This document shows positions 28,951 through 37,164 of a DNA stretch of 64,000 nt, one piece after another. Under the pieces are notes generated by a model. That model did not search any database. It saw only the letters and a list, made by a program, of their open reading frames with translations, and was not told the origin of the DNA. The stretch is taken from assembly GCF_017875275.1 (NCBI RefSeq), contig NZ_JAGGML010000001.1, positions 4,175,001 to 4,239,000 of the forward strand, written 5' to 3'. Every line of letters begins with the position of its first letter. Positions within the stretch are counted from its first letter, which is position 1. Made by a program: the position numbers and the translations under genes. This stretch comes from Xanthobacter flavus (GTDB taxonomy: Bacteria; Pseudomonadota; Alphaproteobacteria; Rhizobiales; Xanthobacteraceae).

Positions 28951-29829
28951 TTACGCCGCCGGTACGGCGGCGTTCTGCTGGTGGGCGAAGGCCCTCAGCG
29001 TTTCAGACCGGATATGGGCGAAGCATTCCCGCTTGATGGCGACGAACGCCTCCGAGAACTGCACTTCGGGCGCGCGCGGGCGGGGAATGTCCACGCGGAT
29101 GTCGGCGACGATGCGTCCCGGATTGGCGCTCATCACAACCACGCGGTCGCCGAGGAAGATGGCTTCCTCGATGTCGTGGGTGATGAACAAAACCGTGGTG
29201 CGGAACTCCGCCCAGATGTTCAGGAGCGCTTCCTGCATCATCGCCCGCGTCTGCGCGTCGAGGGCGCCGAACGGCTCGTCCATGAGCAGCACGCGCGGGT
29301 AGTTGGCGAGCGCGCGGGCGATGCCCACGCGCTGCTGCATGCCGCCCGACAGCTCTGACGGATAGTGCTTCTCGAACGCCGCAAGACCGACGAGCGAGAG
29401 GAAGGTCCGCGCCGTCTGCTCCGCCGTCGAGGTGCTCCCGGTGGACATGAGCGGGCCGAAGGCCACGTTGTCCAGCACGCTCTTCCAGGGAAACAAAGTC
29501 GCCTGCTGGAACACCATGCCCCGGTCCGCGCCGGGGCCGCGGATGGTTTCGCCATCCACTTCCAGAAGCCCGCGCGCGGCGGGCACGAAGCCCGCCACCG
29601 CATTGAGCACCGTGGACTTGCCGCAGCCGGACGGGCCGAGCACGCAGACGAACTCACCCGGCTCCACGTCGAGGTCGAAGCGCTCGACCACGGTGCGCCG
29701 CGCTGCGCCCTCGCCGTAGGCGATGGAGAGGTCCTTCAGCTGCAACCGGCCTCGCCCCGGTGCAGGGGCGAGGTGCGTGGGCTGGGGAGGGGGCGGGGCC
29801 ATCGCGGTGGCCACCCGAATGCCGCTCAT
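28951..29829 (-). CDS. ABC-transporter ATP-binding protein of the second importer (TauB/SsuB family)
   Basis: 292 residues. A Pro-rich N-terminal leader precedes the ATPase core. Walker A is GPSGCGKST, signature LSGGMQQR, Walker B VLLMDEPFGALD and switch FITHDIEEA. Its start overlaps the binding-protein stop (ATGA). The gene ends 24 bases from the convergent amidase gene, and its last codons form an ACGCCGCC/GGCGGCGT hairpin (28953-28973) that could act as a terminator for the opposite strand. Confidence 0.92.
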   Translation of the reverse strand: MSGIRVATAMAPPPPQPTHLAPAPGRGRLQLKDLSIAYGEGAARRTVVERFDLDVEPGEFVCVLGPSGCGKSTVLNAVAGFVPAARGLLEVDGETIRGPGADRGMVFQQATLFPWKSVLDNVAFGPLMSTGSTSTAEQTARTFLSLVGLAAFEKHYPSELSGGMQQRVGIARALANYPRVLLMDEPFGALDAQTRAMMQEALLNIWAEFRTTVLFITHDIEEAIFLGDRVVVMSANPGRIVADIRVDIPRPRAPEVQFSEAFVAIKRECFAHIRSETLRAFAHQQNAAVPAA

Positions 29830-30842
29830 TTGCCGAGCGCCTTCGCGAGGTAGGACGGATCGATGAAGGCCGCGTAGCCGGCCCGGTCCAGGACGGTGGG
29901 AAGCCGTCCCTGGTCCTTCAGGAAGGTGGCTGTCGCGAGGGCCGTATCGGCGAACTGGCCGATCTGGCCGGGCGTGCCGAGATAGTCCTTCGTCAACTGC
30001 TCGGGGCAGGGCACGATGGTGGTACCCTGCATCATGCGCGCGGCGTCATCGGGCGGCAGGGACAGTTCCTTGGCGATGATGTCCACCGTCTCCTTCGGAT
30101 GCTTCAGCCAGTAGTCGATTCCCTCGCATTCCGCTTTCACATAGGCGACCACCTGCGCGGGATACTTGGCGGCGAAGTCGTTCATCACGACACCCACGTC
30201 CCAGGTGGGATAGCCGCGCTTCGCCATCTCGCCGCTGGTAAGGAAGATTTCGCCGCCGTTCTTCACGATCTTGTCGAGGTTGGGCTCCCAGATCCAGGCC
30301 GCGTCGATGTCCTTGCGCAGCCAGGCGGCGACGGCATCGGAGGGCGAAAGGTCGATGAGCTTCACGTCGGTGGGGTTCACCCCCGCCTCCTTGAGCGCGG
30401 CGATGAACAGATAATGGGTGGTGGAGCCGAAGGGGGCGGCCGCCGTCTTGCCGGCGAGGTCCTTCAGGGACTTGATGTTCTTGTCCGAGCGCACGGCGAG
30501 GGATTCCACCGGGCCGAGCATGTTGAGCACGAAGATGCCCTTGTAGGGCAAAGCGCGGGTGGCGCCGAGGGTGAAGGGCGGGTTGCCGACGCCCCCGAAA
30601 TCCACCTGGTTCGCCGCGACCGCGCGGTTCATGTCGCCGCCCGAGCCGAACTTGACCCACTTGATCGGCACGCCGGACTTCTCGTGCAGGCCCAGCGCCT
30701 TGGTGACGAGCTGGGCATTGACGAGGTTAAGATAGCCGATGGTGATCCCCTCCGGCTTCTGCTGCGCCCGTGCGCCGGCAGAAAGGCCGAGGGAGAAGGC
30801 GGCGGCGAGTAGAAGGGAAGCCGTGCGTCGAAGCGTGTTCAT
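29826..30842 (-). CDS. ABC-transporter substrate-binding protein of the second importer (TauA-like)
   Basis: 338 residues from the ATG at 30842. Signal peptide MNTLRRTASLLLAAAFSLG ends near AGARAQ. The mature part reads ITIGYLNLVNAQLVTKALGLHEKSG and contains GSGGDMNRAVAANQVDFGG, the pattern of taurine- and sulfonate-binding proteins. An ESLAVRSDKNIKSLKDLAGK block is typical. Ligand unknown; the neighbouring M20 hydrolase hints at an N-acyl or amide compound rather than taurine, since no tauD is present. Confidence 0.88.
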   Translation of the reverse strand: MNTLRRTASLLLAAAFSLGLSAGARAQQKPEGITIGYLNLVNAQLVTKALGLHEKSGVPIKWVKFGSGGDMNRAVAANQVDFGGVGNPPFTLGATRALPYKGIFVLNMLGPVESLAVRSDKNIKSLKDLAGKTAAAPFGSTTHYLFIAALKEAGVNPTDVKLIDLSPSDAVAAWLRKDIDAAWIWEPNLDKIVKNGGEIFLTSGEMAKRGYPTWDVGVVMNDFAAKYPAQVVAYVKAECEGIDYWLKHPKETVDIIAKELSLPPDDAARMMQGTTIVPCPEQLTKDYLGTPGQIGQFADTALATATFLKDQGRLPTVLDRAGYAAFIDPSYLAKALGK

Positions 30843-30868
30843 CTCAGTCTCCAGTCGGCGAAAGGGGG

Positions 30869-31711
30869 TCAGCGGAAGCGCCAGGGGGTGAGGGCGCGCT
30901 CGGTGAGGCGGATGAGGAAATCCAGCGCCATGCCGGTGAAGGCGAGGACGAACAGGCCCATGATCACGATGTCGCCGAGCAGGAACTTGCTCGCGTCCCA
31001 GATCATCCAGCCGAGGCCGGCGGTCGCGGCGACGATCTCGGCAGCCACCAGCACCGTGTAGGTGAAGCCGAGCGAGATGCGCATGCCGGTGCAGATGCCG
31101 GGCAGGCAGGCGGGCAGGAAGACGTGCCGGAACAGCTGGCGCGAATTGGCGCCGAGGCTTTTGGCCGCCTTCACGTAGCGCGGATCGACACTCGCCGCCG
31201 CCTGCATGGAACTGATGGTCAGCGGTGGCAGAGCGGCGAGGAAAAGGATGGCGATTTTGGACGCATCGCCGATGCCGAGCCACATGACGATCAGGGTGTA
31301 GAGCGCCAGCGGCGGCAGGGGCCGGTAGAATTCGATCACCGGATCGAACACCGCCTTCACGTCGCGGCTGAGGCCCATGACGATCCCGAGCGGGATGCCC
31401 ACGAGGCACGCGAGGCTGTAGCCCGCCAGCACCCGGTACAGGCTGGCGATGAGGTGCTCGTGCAGGAGGCTGCCCTGGTAGCCCACGGTGGCGGTGCGCA
31501 CGAAGGCGTCCCACACCGTCCTGGGCGAAGGGAGGAACAGCGGGTTCACCCACGCATAATGGGCCGCGAGCCACCACAGCGCGAAGAGCGTGGCGGCGGT
31601 CAGCGCCGTGAGGAGCCGCGTGCGGGGCAGGGCGGCCCGCAGCCGGGCCGGCAGCAGCCTTGGCCGGACCGGGCTTGAAGCGTGCTCGGGAGCGGTCTCC
31701 ACGGCGCTCAT
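30869..31711 (-). CDS. ABC-transporter permease of the second importer (TauC/SsuC family)
   Basis: 280 residues, about six membrane helices, with the coupling loop VKAAKSLGANSRQLFRHVFLPA. Its start overlaps the M20 hydrolase stop by four bases (ATGA) and it is 26 bases before the binding-protein gene. Gene order from the promoter is hydrolase, permease, binding protein, ATPase. Confidence 0.9.
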   Translation of the reverse strand: MSAVETAPEHASSPVRPRLLPARLRAALPRTRLLTALTAATLFALWWLAAHYAWVNPLFLPSPRTVWDAFVRTATVGYQGSLLHEHLIASLYRVLAGYSLACLVGIPLGIVMGLSRDVKAVFDPVIEFYRPLPPLALYTLIVMWLGIGDASKIAILFLAALPPLTISSMQAAASVDPRYVKAAKSLGANSRQLFRHVFLPACLPGICTGMRISLGFTYTVLVAAEIVAATAGLGWMIWDASKFLLGDIVIMGLFVLAFTGMALDFLIRLTERALTPWRFR

Positions 31712-33012
31712 TCCTCCACTCCCAGCAGATCCATGACGGTGAGCGCGAGGATGCGCGTTGCCGCCACCGCCTTGCCGATGTGGATGCTCTCGTTCACCGG
31801 CGCCCAGCCGTCTTCACCTGGGCCGAAGGTGATGGCCTTGAAGCCGCGCTCGGAGAAGCGGATGGTGTCGTTGAAGGCGTTCTTGCGATAGAGCTTCGGC
31901 TCGCCCGAAAGCACCTCGCCATAGGCCTTCCGCAGAGTGCGCACGGGTTCGGCGTCCGCCTCCTGCTCGCCCGTGCCATCCACGAAAAGGGCACCGGGGA
32001 AGGGACGGGCCTCGGCCTTCAGGGTCGGGTCGGCAGCGAGCGCGCCCGTGATCACGGCATTGATGTCCGCCATCACGCTCTCGCGCGTCATACCGGGCAG
32101 GATGCCCACCACGCCCAGCACCGCCTTGCAGCTGTCGGGCGTGAACTGCATTTCGCGCGGCACGCCCCCGGCGATGCGGAGCACCGTGACCATAGGCGGC
32201 GTGCCACCCGCGTGCGGGGCAGGGGTATGGGCGAAGCTCATCTGTTCGAGCTGCGGCAGCAGCTCCATCATCTTGGTGATGGCATTGATGCCGGTATCGG
32301 GGCGCCAGAGATGGGTCTTGATGCCGGAGGTCTCCACCTCCACGAGGAAGTTGCCGCAATTGGCGATGGCGATGCCCATGCCCCAGCCGCCATCGGGCGC
32401 GGTCCAGGCCGTGGGCTCGCAGACGATGGTGTAGTCGGCTTCAAGCCCGCATTCGTCGAGCAGGAAGATGGAGCCGTCCGGCCCGTTCTTCTCCTCGTCT
32501 GCCGTATAGACGCACTTCAGCGTGCCCTTGAGGCGCACGCCAGCCGCCCGGATTGCCTCCACCGCGAGCAGTGTGCAGGCGAGATTGCCCCGGGTGTCCG
32601 ACGTGCCGCGCGCATAGAGCAGATCGCCGTGGCGCGTCGGCCGGAAGGGATGGCCGCCGGTCATGGTCCAGGCCGCCCAATCGCCGGCAGGGTAGGTGTC
32701 GAGGTGATCGTTGAGGATGAGGGACGGTCCCTCCCCACCCCCCGCAAGCGCGCCGATGACATTAAGCCGGTGGGGCGTGCGGGCCTTCAGGTCCACCGTG
32801 AAACCGAGCGCGGCCAGCTTGTCGGCAAGTAGAAGTGCGATGCCCTCTTCCTTCCCGCCTGGCAAGTCCGGGTCCAGCGGATTCTCCGCCTCCGGCTGGC
32901 CGGCCGGGATCAATTCGCAAGCGAGATCGAGCCACGCCTGTTCGGTGATGAACGACAAAACCGCGTCGCGGTGGGAGGCTACGGCGGGCTGGGCGGATCG
33001 TGCGACGGTCAT
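31708..33012 (-). CDS. M20-family metallo-amidohydrolase (ArgE/DapE/carboxypeptidase-like)
   Basis: 434 residues. Metal-ligand motifs of M20 are in order: LNDHLDTYPAGDW (first His and Asp), YARGTSDTRGNLA (bridging Asp), TADEEKNGPDGS (catalytic Glu-Glu) and VCEPTAW. A dimerisation (lid) domain lies around residues 200-320. Such enzymes deacylate N-acyl amino acids or cleave related amides in the cytoplasm using two metal ions. First gene of the second import operon, so it probably processes the imported compound. Exact substrate cannot be assigned. Confidence 0.85.
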   Translation of the reverse strand: MTVARSAQPAVASHRDAVLSFITEQAWLDLACELIPAGQPEAENPLDPDLPGGKEEGIALLLADKLAALGFTVDLKARTPHRLNVIGALAGGGEGPSLILNDHLDTYPAGDWAAWTMTGGHPFRPTRHGDLLYARGTSDTRGNLACTLLAVEAIRAAGVRLKGTLKCVYTADEEKNGPDGSIFLLDECGLEADYTIVCEPTAWTAPDGGWGMGIAIANCGNFLVEVETSGIKTHLWRPDTGINAITKMMELLPQLEQMSFAHTPAPHAGGTPPMVTVLRIAGGVPREMQFTPDSCKAVLGVVGILPGMTRESVMADINAVITGALAADPTLKAEARPFPGALFVDGTGEQEADAEPVRTLRKAYGEVLSGEPKLYRKNAFNDTIRFSERGFKAITFGPGEDGWAPVNESIHIGKAVAATRILALTVMDLLGVEE

Positions 33013-33212
33013 GGCATCCTCGGAATATGAATTGACCTCAGCAAGGGGGATGCCACTTGCGGAATGCGCCGTTATCTCATTGGAGAATAGAGCGGTTCTG
33101 CCATTGCAAAGGAATTGCTTTTGAATGGCTGTCGCTCAGTTTCGCGGCCGGAGCCAGAGCGGACCTTAGTCAGGCCGCTTAAAAAATATCAAATCGATAA
33201 TTTATGTATAAA

Positions 33213-33226
33213 AGCAATTCGTTGCT
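33213..33226. promoter_or_regulatory. AGCAA-N4-TTGCT palindrome in the AT-rich promoter of the second ABC operon
   Basis: AGCAATTCGTTGCT, with the same outer half-sites and spacing as the palindrome at 24797-24810. It lies in an AT-rich stretch (about 33180-33225) some 200 bases upstream of the M20 hydrolase start. A third partial half-site, AATTGCTT, is at 33113-33120. The gap 33013-33268 contains no convincing gene. Confidence 0.5.
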
Positions 33227-33268
33227 TGAGACGCGCAGGCCTCGGCATCGCGCCGTCCGGGTAGATGG

Positions 33269-34018
33269 TCAGCGCGGGTCGGCCCGCTCCAGCTCGGAGG
33301 CGAGGGCCTCCGGCTTCAATATGACCATCAGGCCGCGCCGGTTGGTGAGGATGCCGTCCTGCTGCATCCGGCCCATTTGCACCGTCACCCATTGCCGCGT
33401 GGCGCCGATGAGGGCGGCGAGGTCCGCATGGGTGAAGGCGGCGGCGATGAGGATGCCGCGCTCATCCTTCACGCCATAGGTCTGGGCGAGGTGCTGCAGC
33501 AGCTGCACGAGCCGCTGCGCAACCGAGCGCGTGCCGAGCATCTGCGCGAAGGCGGAGTAGCAGCGTGCCTTGAACACCAGCGCATCGATGATGCCGATGG
33601 CGAGGTCCGGCACTTGCCGCGCCAGCTGGCGCAGGCCCGCGCCGGGCAGGAAGACCAGCCGGCTCGGCCGGACCGCCGTCGCCGCCCACATGTGCGTGCC
33701 GCCGCCGAACACGTCCGGTCCGCCCACGAAATGGCCTCTGGCCCAATAAGCGAGCGTGATCTCCCGGCCCGAGGGCGCCACGTAAAAGCTGCGGATCTGG
33801 CCCTCCTCGATCACCACGATCCCGTCGTGGCGCTCGCCCTGCCGGAAAAGCGGCTCGCCGGATGCAAGGCGCATCTCGTGGCCGTGCATCCGCACCAGCG
33901 CCTGGTCCTCTTCCGACAGCCGCTCGATGAGGCTTGCCTCGCGCAGAAGGGGCATCTCCCATTCCGCCAGAAGGATGGGCGCGCCGAGGCCGGGCTCCTG
34001 TCCGCCATCTGATGCCAT
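33269..34018 (-). CDS. Crp/Fnr-family transcriptional regulator
   Basis: 249 residues from the ATG at 34018, which follows GGACGAGGA; a GTG start five codons upstream is possible. A cyclic-nucleotide-type beta-roll sensor domain spans about residues 30-120, with GIVVIEEGQIRSFYV and GREITLAYWARGHF. The long dimer helix follows. The C-terminal winged helix is at about 160-235, with FTHADLAALIGATRQWVTVQMGRMQ as the recognition region. There is no N-terminal Cys cluster, so it is not an FNR oxygen sensor. It is adjacent to the second ABC operon and may control it. Confidence 0.88.
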   Translation of the reverse strand: MASDGGQEPGLGAPILLAEWEMPLLREASLIERLSEEDQALVRMHGHEMRLASGEPLFRQGERHDGIVVIEEGQIRSFYVAPSGREITLAYWARGHFVGGPDVFGGGTHMWAATAVRPSRLVFLPGAGLRQLARQVPDLAIGIIDALVFKARCYSAFAQMLGTRSVAQRLVQLLQHLAQTYGVKDERGILIAAAFTHADLAALIGATRQWVTVQMGRMQQDGILTNRRGLMVILKPEALASELERADPR

Positions 34019-34259
34019 GGGTCCTCGTCCCACCCTCTCGTCGCGCGGGAGGCCGATCTCTGGGGATATCGAGACGCCGCGTCGATCTCCCGTCGTCCAC
34101 GGATATCACATCTGCATGGCGAGCGCCGGGCCGGCACCGGCCAGCCCGGCGGATGTCGCGGAAGCTGTCGGTCTCGCGGTCAGATTTCAAAGAGGCGGAC
34201 AGGCCGAGGCACATCAAAGCACGGAGGTCGTTTATGAGCGCGCAGGGGCATGCCTGCCG

Positions 34260-35285
34260 TCATTTCCGGACCGGTTTACGCTTGGTGGAAAGGGTGTTGG
34301 CCCCAGGCCGAGTCCTTCCATCTGTACCGCTCGGGCTCATGCCCTCCTGATCCTTGCTGGCGATGAGCGACTTGAGGATGGACAGGAATTCGGCCGCGTT
34401 GGGCGTCATCACGACGCCTTTCCGCGTGACGATGCCATAGGGCTCCAGCTCTCCCTTCACCTCCAGTGGCAGGCGGACGAAGCCGCCGCCGGCCACTTCC
34501 TGCGCGACAATGGTACTCGGCAGCATGGACACCATGCCCGCGTGCCGCACCAGATTGAGCGTGGCGAAGATGGAGGAGGTCTCCACCAGATTGTCGAGCG
34601 TCCTGAGCCCTGCCGCGGCGAATGCGGTATCGATGAGACGACGCATGGGGCTCGGGGCCGGCTGGAGCACCCAGGGCAGATCGCCCATGTCGGCGAGGTC
34701 GAGATGGGTCCGCCCGGCCAGCGGATGCGAAGCCGCCGCGAACGCCCACAGCTCCTCCATGGAGAGGGGCTCGAAATCGAACTTCGCCCGGTCCTCGCTG
34801 GTGGGCAGGCGGCCGATGACGAGATCCAGCTCGCCCCGCCCGAGCGCGCCGATGAGCTGGTCGGAGGTGGTGGCGAGCACCTGGATGGTCATGAGCGGAC
34901 GCTGGCGCTTCAGCTCGGCGATGGCGCGGGGCAGGAGGTCGGACGCGGTCGCCATGATGGCCCCGAGCGCCAGCGCGCCATAGCCGCCGCGCTTGAGATT
35001 GGCGAGGGCTCCGGCGAAACGTTCGCCATCGGTCAGCGCGCGGCGCGCATAGTCCACCACATGGGTGCCGATCTCGGTGGCGATCATGGCACGCGGCGTG
35101 CGCTCGAACAGCTTCACCCCCAGCGTGTCCTCCAGATCCTGCAGGATTTTCGTCGCAGCCGGCTGCGTCATGTTCAGCTCCGCCGCCGTGCGGCGGAGAT
35201 TTCCCGTGCGTCCGAGAACGTCCACGAGCCGAAGCTGCTTGAAGCGCAGGCGCGAGAGGAGCGCCGTCGGTGCGAGGTCCCGCAT
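34260..35285 (-). CDS. LysR-family transcriptional regulator, likely for the sugar-acid operon
   Basis: 341 residues. The N-terminal HTH reads TGNLRRTAAELNMTQPAATKILQDLE (about residues 28-53), followed by a LysR substrate domain (about 95-300). The C-terminus is a basic tail ending KRKPVRK that is longer than usual. Divergent from the FAH/SDR/MFS/dehydratase operon with a 136-base shared control region holding an 8-bp inverted repeat, the standard LysR arrangement. Effector is probably a sugar-acid intermediate (inference). Confidence 0.9.
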   Translation of the reverse strand: MRDLAPTALLSRLRFKQLRLVDVLGRTGNLRRTAAELNMTQPAATKILQDLEDTLGVKLFERTPRAMIATEIGTHVVDYARRALTDGERFAGALANLKRGGYGALALGAIMATASDLLPRAIAELKRQRPLMTIQVLATTSDQLIGALGRGELDLVIGRLPTSEDRAKFDFEPLSMEELWAFAAASHPLAGRTHLDLADMGDLPWVLQPAPSPMRRLIDTAFAAAGLRTLDNLVETSSIFATLNLVRHAGMVSMLPSTIVAQEVAGGGFVRLPLEVKGELEPYGIVTRKGVVMTPNAAEFLSILKSLIASKDQEGMSPSGTDGRTRPGANTLSTKRKPVRK

Positions 35286-35286
35286 G

Positions 35287-35339
35287 GCGATAACCTGATG
35301 GAATAGGCTGAACAGAACTTCTCATTATCCCGTTATCGC
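35287..35339. promoter_or_regulatory. Widely spaced inverted repeat in the LysR/sugar-acid divergent promoter
   Basis: GCGATAAC (35287-35294) and GTTATCGC (35332-35339) form a perfect 8-bp inverted repeat with a 37-base spacer. The repeat abuts the LysR start codon and lies about 85 bases upstream of the FAH-family gene. Two-site spacing of this order fits LysR recognition/activation site pairs or a looping repressor. Confidence 0.5.
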
Positions 35340-35421
35340 TCAGTCGGCTAGCGTCCCCGCGAATTGGCTCGAACCGGTCCGGCCCATAACGGACGAACGG
35401 CGGACCGATGGGAGGAAACAC

Positions 35422-36264
35422 ATGAAGCTCGTTCGCCATGGCGCGGCGGGGCAGGAACGCCCTGGCCTCATCGACGCGGAAGGCCGCCTGCGCGACCTCA
35501 CCGGCTCCGTCCCCGACATCGCCGGAACCGCCCTGCTTCCTGACAGCCTCGATCGCCTGAAGGCCATCGACCCGGCGACCCTGCCGCTGGTGGAGGGCAA
35601 TCCCCGCATCGGCGCCTGTGTCGGCTCCGTGGGCAAGCTGGTCTGCGTCGGCCTCAACTATTCCGACCATGCGGCCGAGAGCGGTCTGCCCGTGCCATCC
35701 GAGCCGGTGCTGTTCATGAAGGCTACCAGCTCCATCGTCGGACCCAATGACGATGTGGAAATCCCCCGCGGCTCGAAGAAGACCGACTGGGAGGTGGAAT
35801 TGGGCATCGTCATCGGCAAGCCGGCCAAATACGTGAGCGAAGAGGACGCCCTCTCCCACGTCGCCGGCTATTGCGTCATCAACGATGTGTCGGAGCGCGA
35901 ATTCCAGATCGAGCGCGGCGGCCAGTGGGACAAGGGCAAGGGCTGCGACACCTTCGGACCCATGGGTCCTTGGCTCGTCACCGCCGACGAGGTGGCCGAC
36001 CCGCAGGACCTCCACATGTGGCTGGAGGTGGATGGCAAGCGCTTCCAGGACGGCTCCACCCGCACCATGATCTTCGGCGTCGCGCACCTCGTGAGCTACA
36101 TCAGCCAGTTCATGAGCCTCCAGCCGGGCGACGTGATCTCCACCGGCACCCCTCCCGGCGTCGGCCTCGGGCAGAAGCCCCCGCTCTATCTCACGCCGGG
36201 CCAGACCATGCGCCTCGGCATCCAGGGCCTCGGCGAGCAGCGCCAGACCACCGTGCAGGGCTGA
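35422..36264 (+). CDS. Fumarylacetoacetate hydrolase-family enzyme, likely 2,4-diketo-3-deoxy-L-rhamnonate (or fuconate) hydrolase
   Basis: 280 residues. The FAH core is complete: VCVGLNYSDHAAE, the KATSSIVGPNDDVEIP block, and metal-ligand acids in KTDWEVELGIVIG. The remaining core blocks are NDVSEREFQ and STGTPPGVGLGQKPP. In bacterial non-phosphorylating L-rhamnose and L-fucose pathways this family splits 2,4-diketo-3-deoxy acids into pyruvate and lactate. The neighbouring SDR and rhamnonate-type dehydratase make the assignment fit. First gene of the operon; AGGAGGAAAC-like site precedes the ATG. Confidence 0.85.
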   Translation: MKLVRHGAAGQERPGLIDAEGRLRDLTGSVPDIAGTALLPDSLDRLKAIDPATLPLVEGNPRIGACVGSVGKLVCVGLNYSDHAAESGLPVPSEPVLFMKATSSIVGPNDDVEIPRGSKKTDWEVELGIVIGKPAKYVSEEDALSHVAGYCVINDVSEREFQIERGGQWDKGKGCDTFGPMGPWLVTADEVADPQDLHMWLEVDGKRFQDGSTRTMIFGVAHLVSYISQFMSLQPGDVISTGTPPGVGLGQKPPLYLTPGQTMRLGIQGLGEQRQTTVQG

Positions 36265-36275
36265 GGAGCAGCGCC

Positions 36276-37028
36276 ATGACCAACATTGATCTCAAGGGCC
36301 GCGTGGCCATCATCACCGGCGGCGCGCGCGGTATCGGATATGCCACCGCGCAGCGCATGCTCGCCTCCGGCGCCGAGGTTTCGCTCTGGGACATCGACGC
36401 CGCCCGCCTCGCGGAGGCTGCGGCTGAACTCGGCAAACTCGGGAAGGTCTCCACCGAGACTGTGGAACTGACCGACGAAGCCTCCGTCACCGCCGCCGCC
36501 GCCAGCGTCGCGGCGAAGCACGGCAAGATCGACATCCTTGTCAACAATGCCGGCATCACCGGCGGCAACGGCAAGACGTGGGAACTCGCCACCGACGTGT
36601 GGCGGCGGGTGATCGACGTGAACCTCGTCGGCCCCTTCCTCACCTCCAAGGCGGTGGTGCCGCATCTCCTCGCCAACGGCTGGGGCCGCATCGTCAACGT
36701 CGCCTCCATCGCCGGCAAGGAAGGCAATCCCAACGCCTCGCACTATTCCGCGTCGAAGGCCGGCCTCATCGGCCTCACCAAGTCGCTGGGCAAGGAACTG
36801 GCGCAGTCCAACGTACTGGTGAACTGCATCACGCCCGCCGCCGCGCGCACCGAGATCTTCAACCAGATGAGCCAAGAGCACATCGACTTCATGCTGTCGA
36901 AGATCCCCATGGGCCGCTTCCTGGAAGTGGACGAGGCGGCGTCCCTCATCGCCTGGCTGTCGTCCGAGGACTGCGCCTTCTCCACCGGCGCGGTGTTCGA
37001 CATCTCCGGCGGCCGCGCGGTGTATTGA
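36276..37028 (+). CDS. SDR dehydrogenase, likely 2-keto-3-deoxy-L-rhamnonate 4-dehydrogenase
   Basis: 250 residues from the ATG at 36276, 11 bases after the hydrolase stop. The cofactor loop is ITGGARGIGYATA, then NNAGITGG, catalytic Ser in VASIAGKEG, and YSASK. Asp in LWDIDAARL at the end of beta-2 predicts NAD+ preference. In the Sphingomonas L-rhamnose pathway an SDR (LRA5) oxidises 2-keto-3-deoxy-rhamnonate at C4, making the substrate of the FAH enzyme; the gene order here matches. Substrate stereochemistry is inferred only. Confidence 0.83.
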   Translation: MTNIDLKGRVAIITGGARGIGYATAQRMLASGAEVSLWDIDAARLAEAAAELGKLGKVSTETVELTDEASVTAAAASVAAKHGKIDILVNNAGITGGNGKTWELATDVWRRVIDVNLVGPFLTSKAVVPHLLANGWGRIVNVASIAGKEGNPNASHYSASKAGLIGLTKSLGKELAQSNVLVNCITPAAARTEIFNQMSQEHIDFMLSKIPMGRFLEVDEAASLIAWLSSEDCAFSTGAVFDISGGRAVY

Positions 37029-37164
37029 CCGCAATACGAGAATTACTGGCGGCGTGACGCCGCCGTCTCCCCGCGCATCCCGGCCATCGGGCCGCGCCAA
37101 GACAAGAGCCGTCCGGGAATGAGCCCGAGACGGCCGGAGGCAACGTTTCCAACAGGAGAGGCTC

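Noticed and set aside
29826-31711. Assigning the second ABC importer as a taurine transporter
   Set aside because: The binding protein is TauA-like, but there is no tauD or other sulfonate oxygenase, and the first gene of the operon is an M20 amidohydrolase, so a taurine role is not supported.
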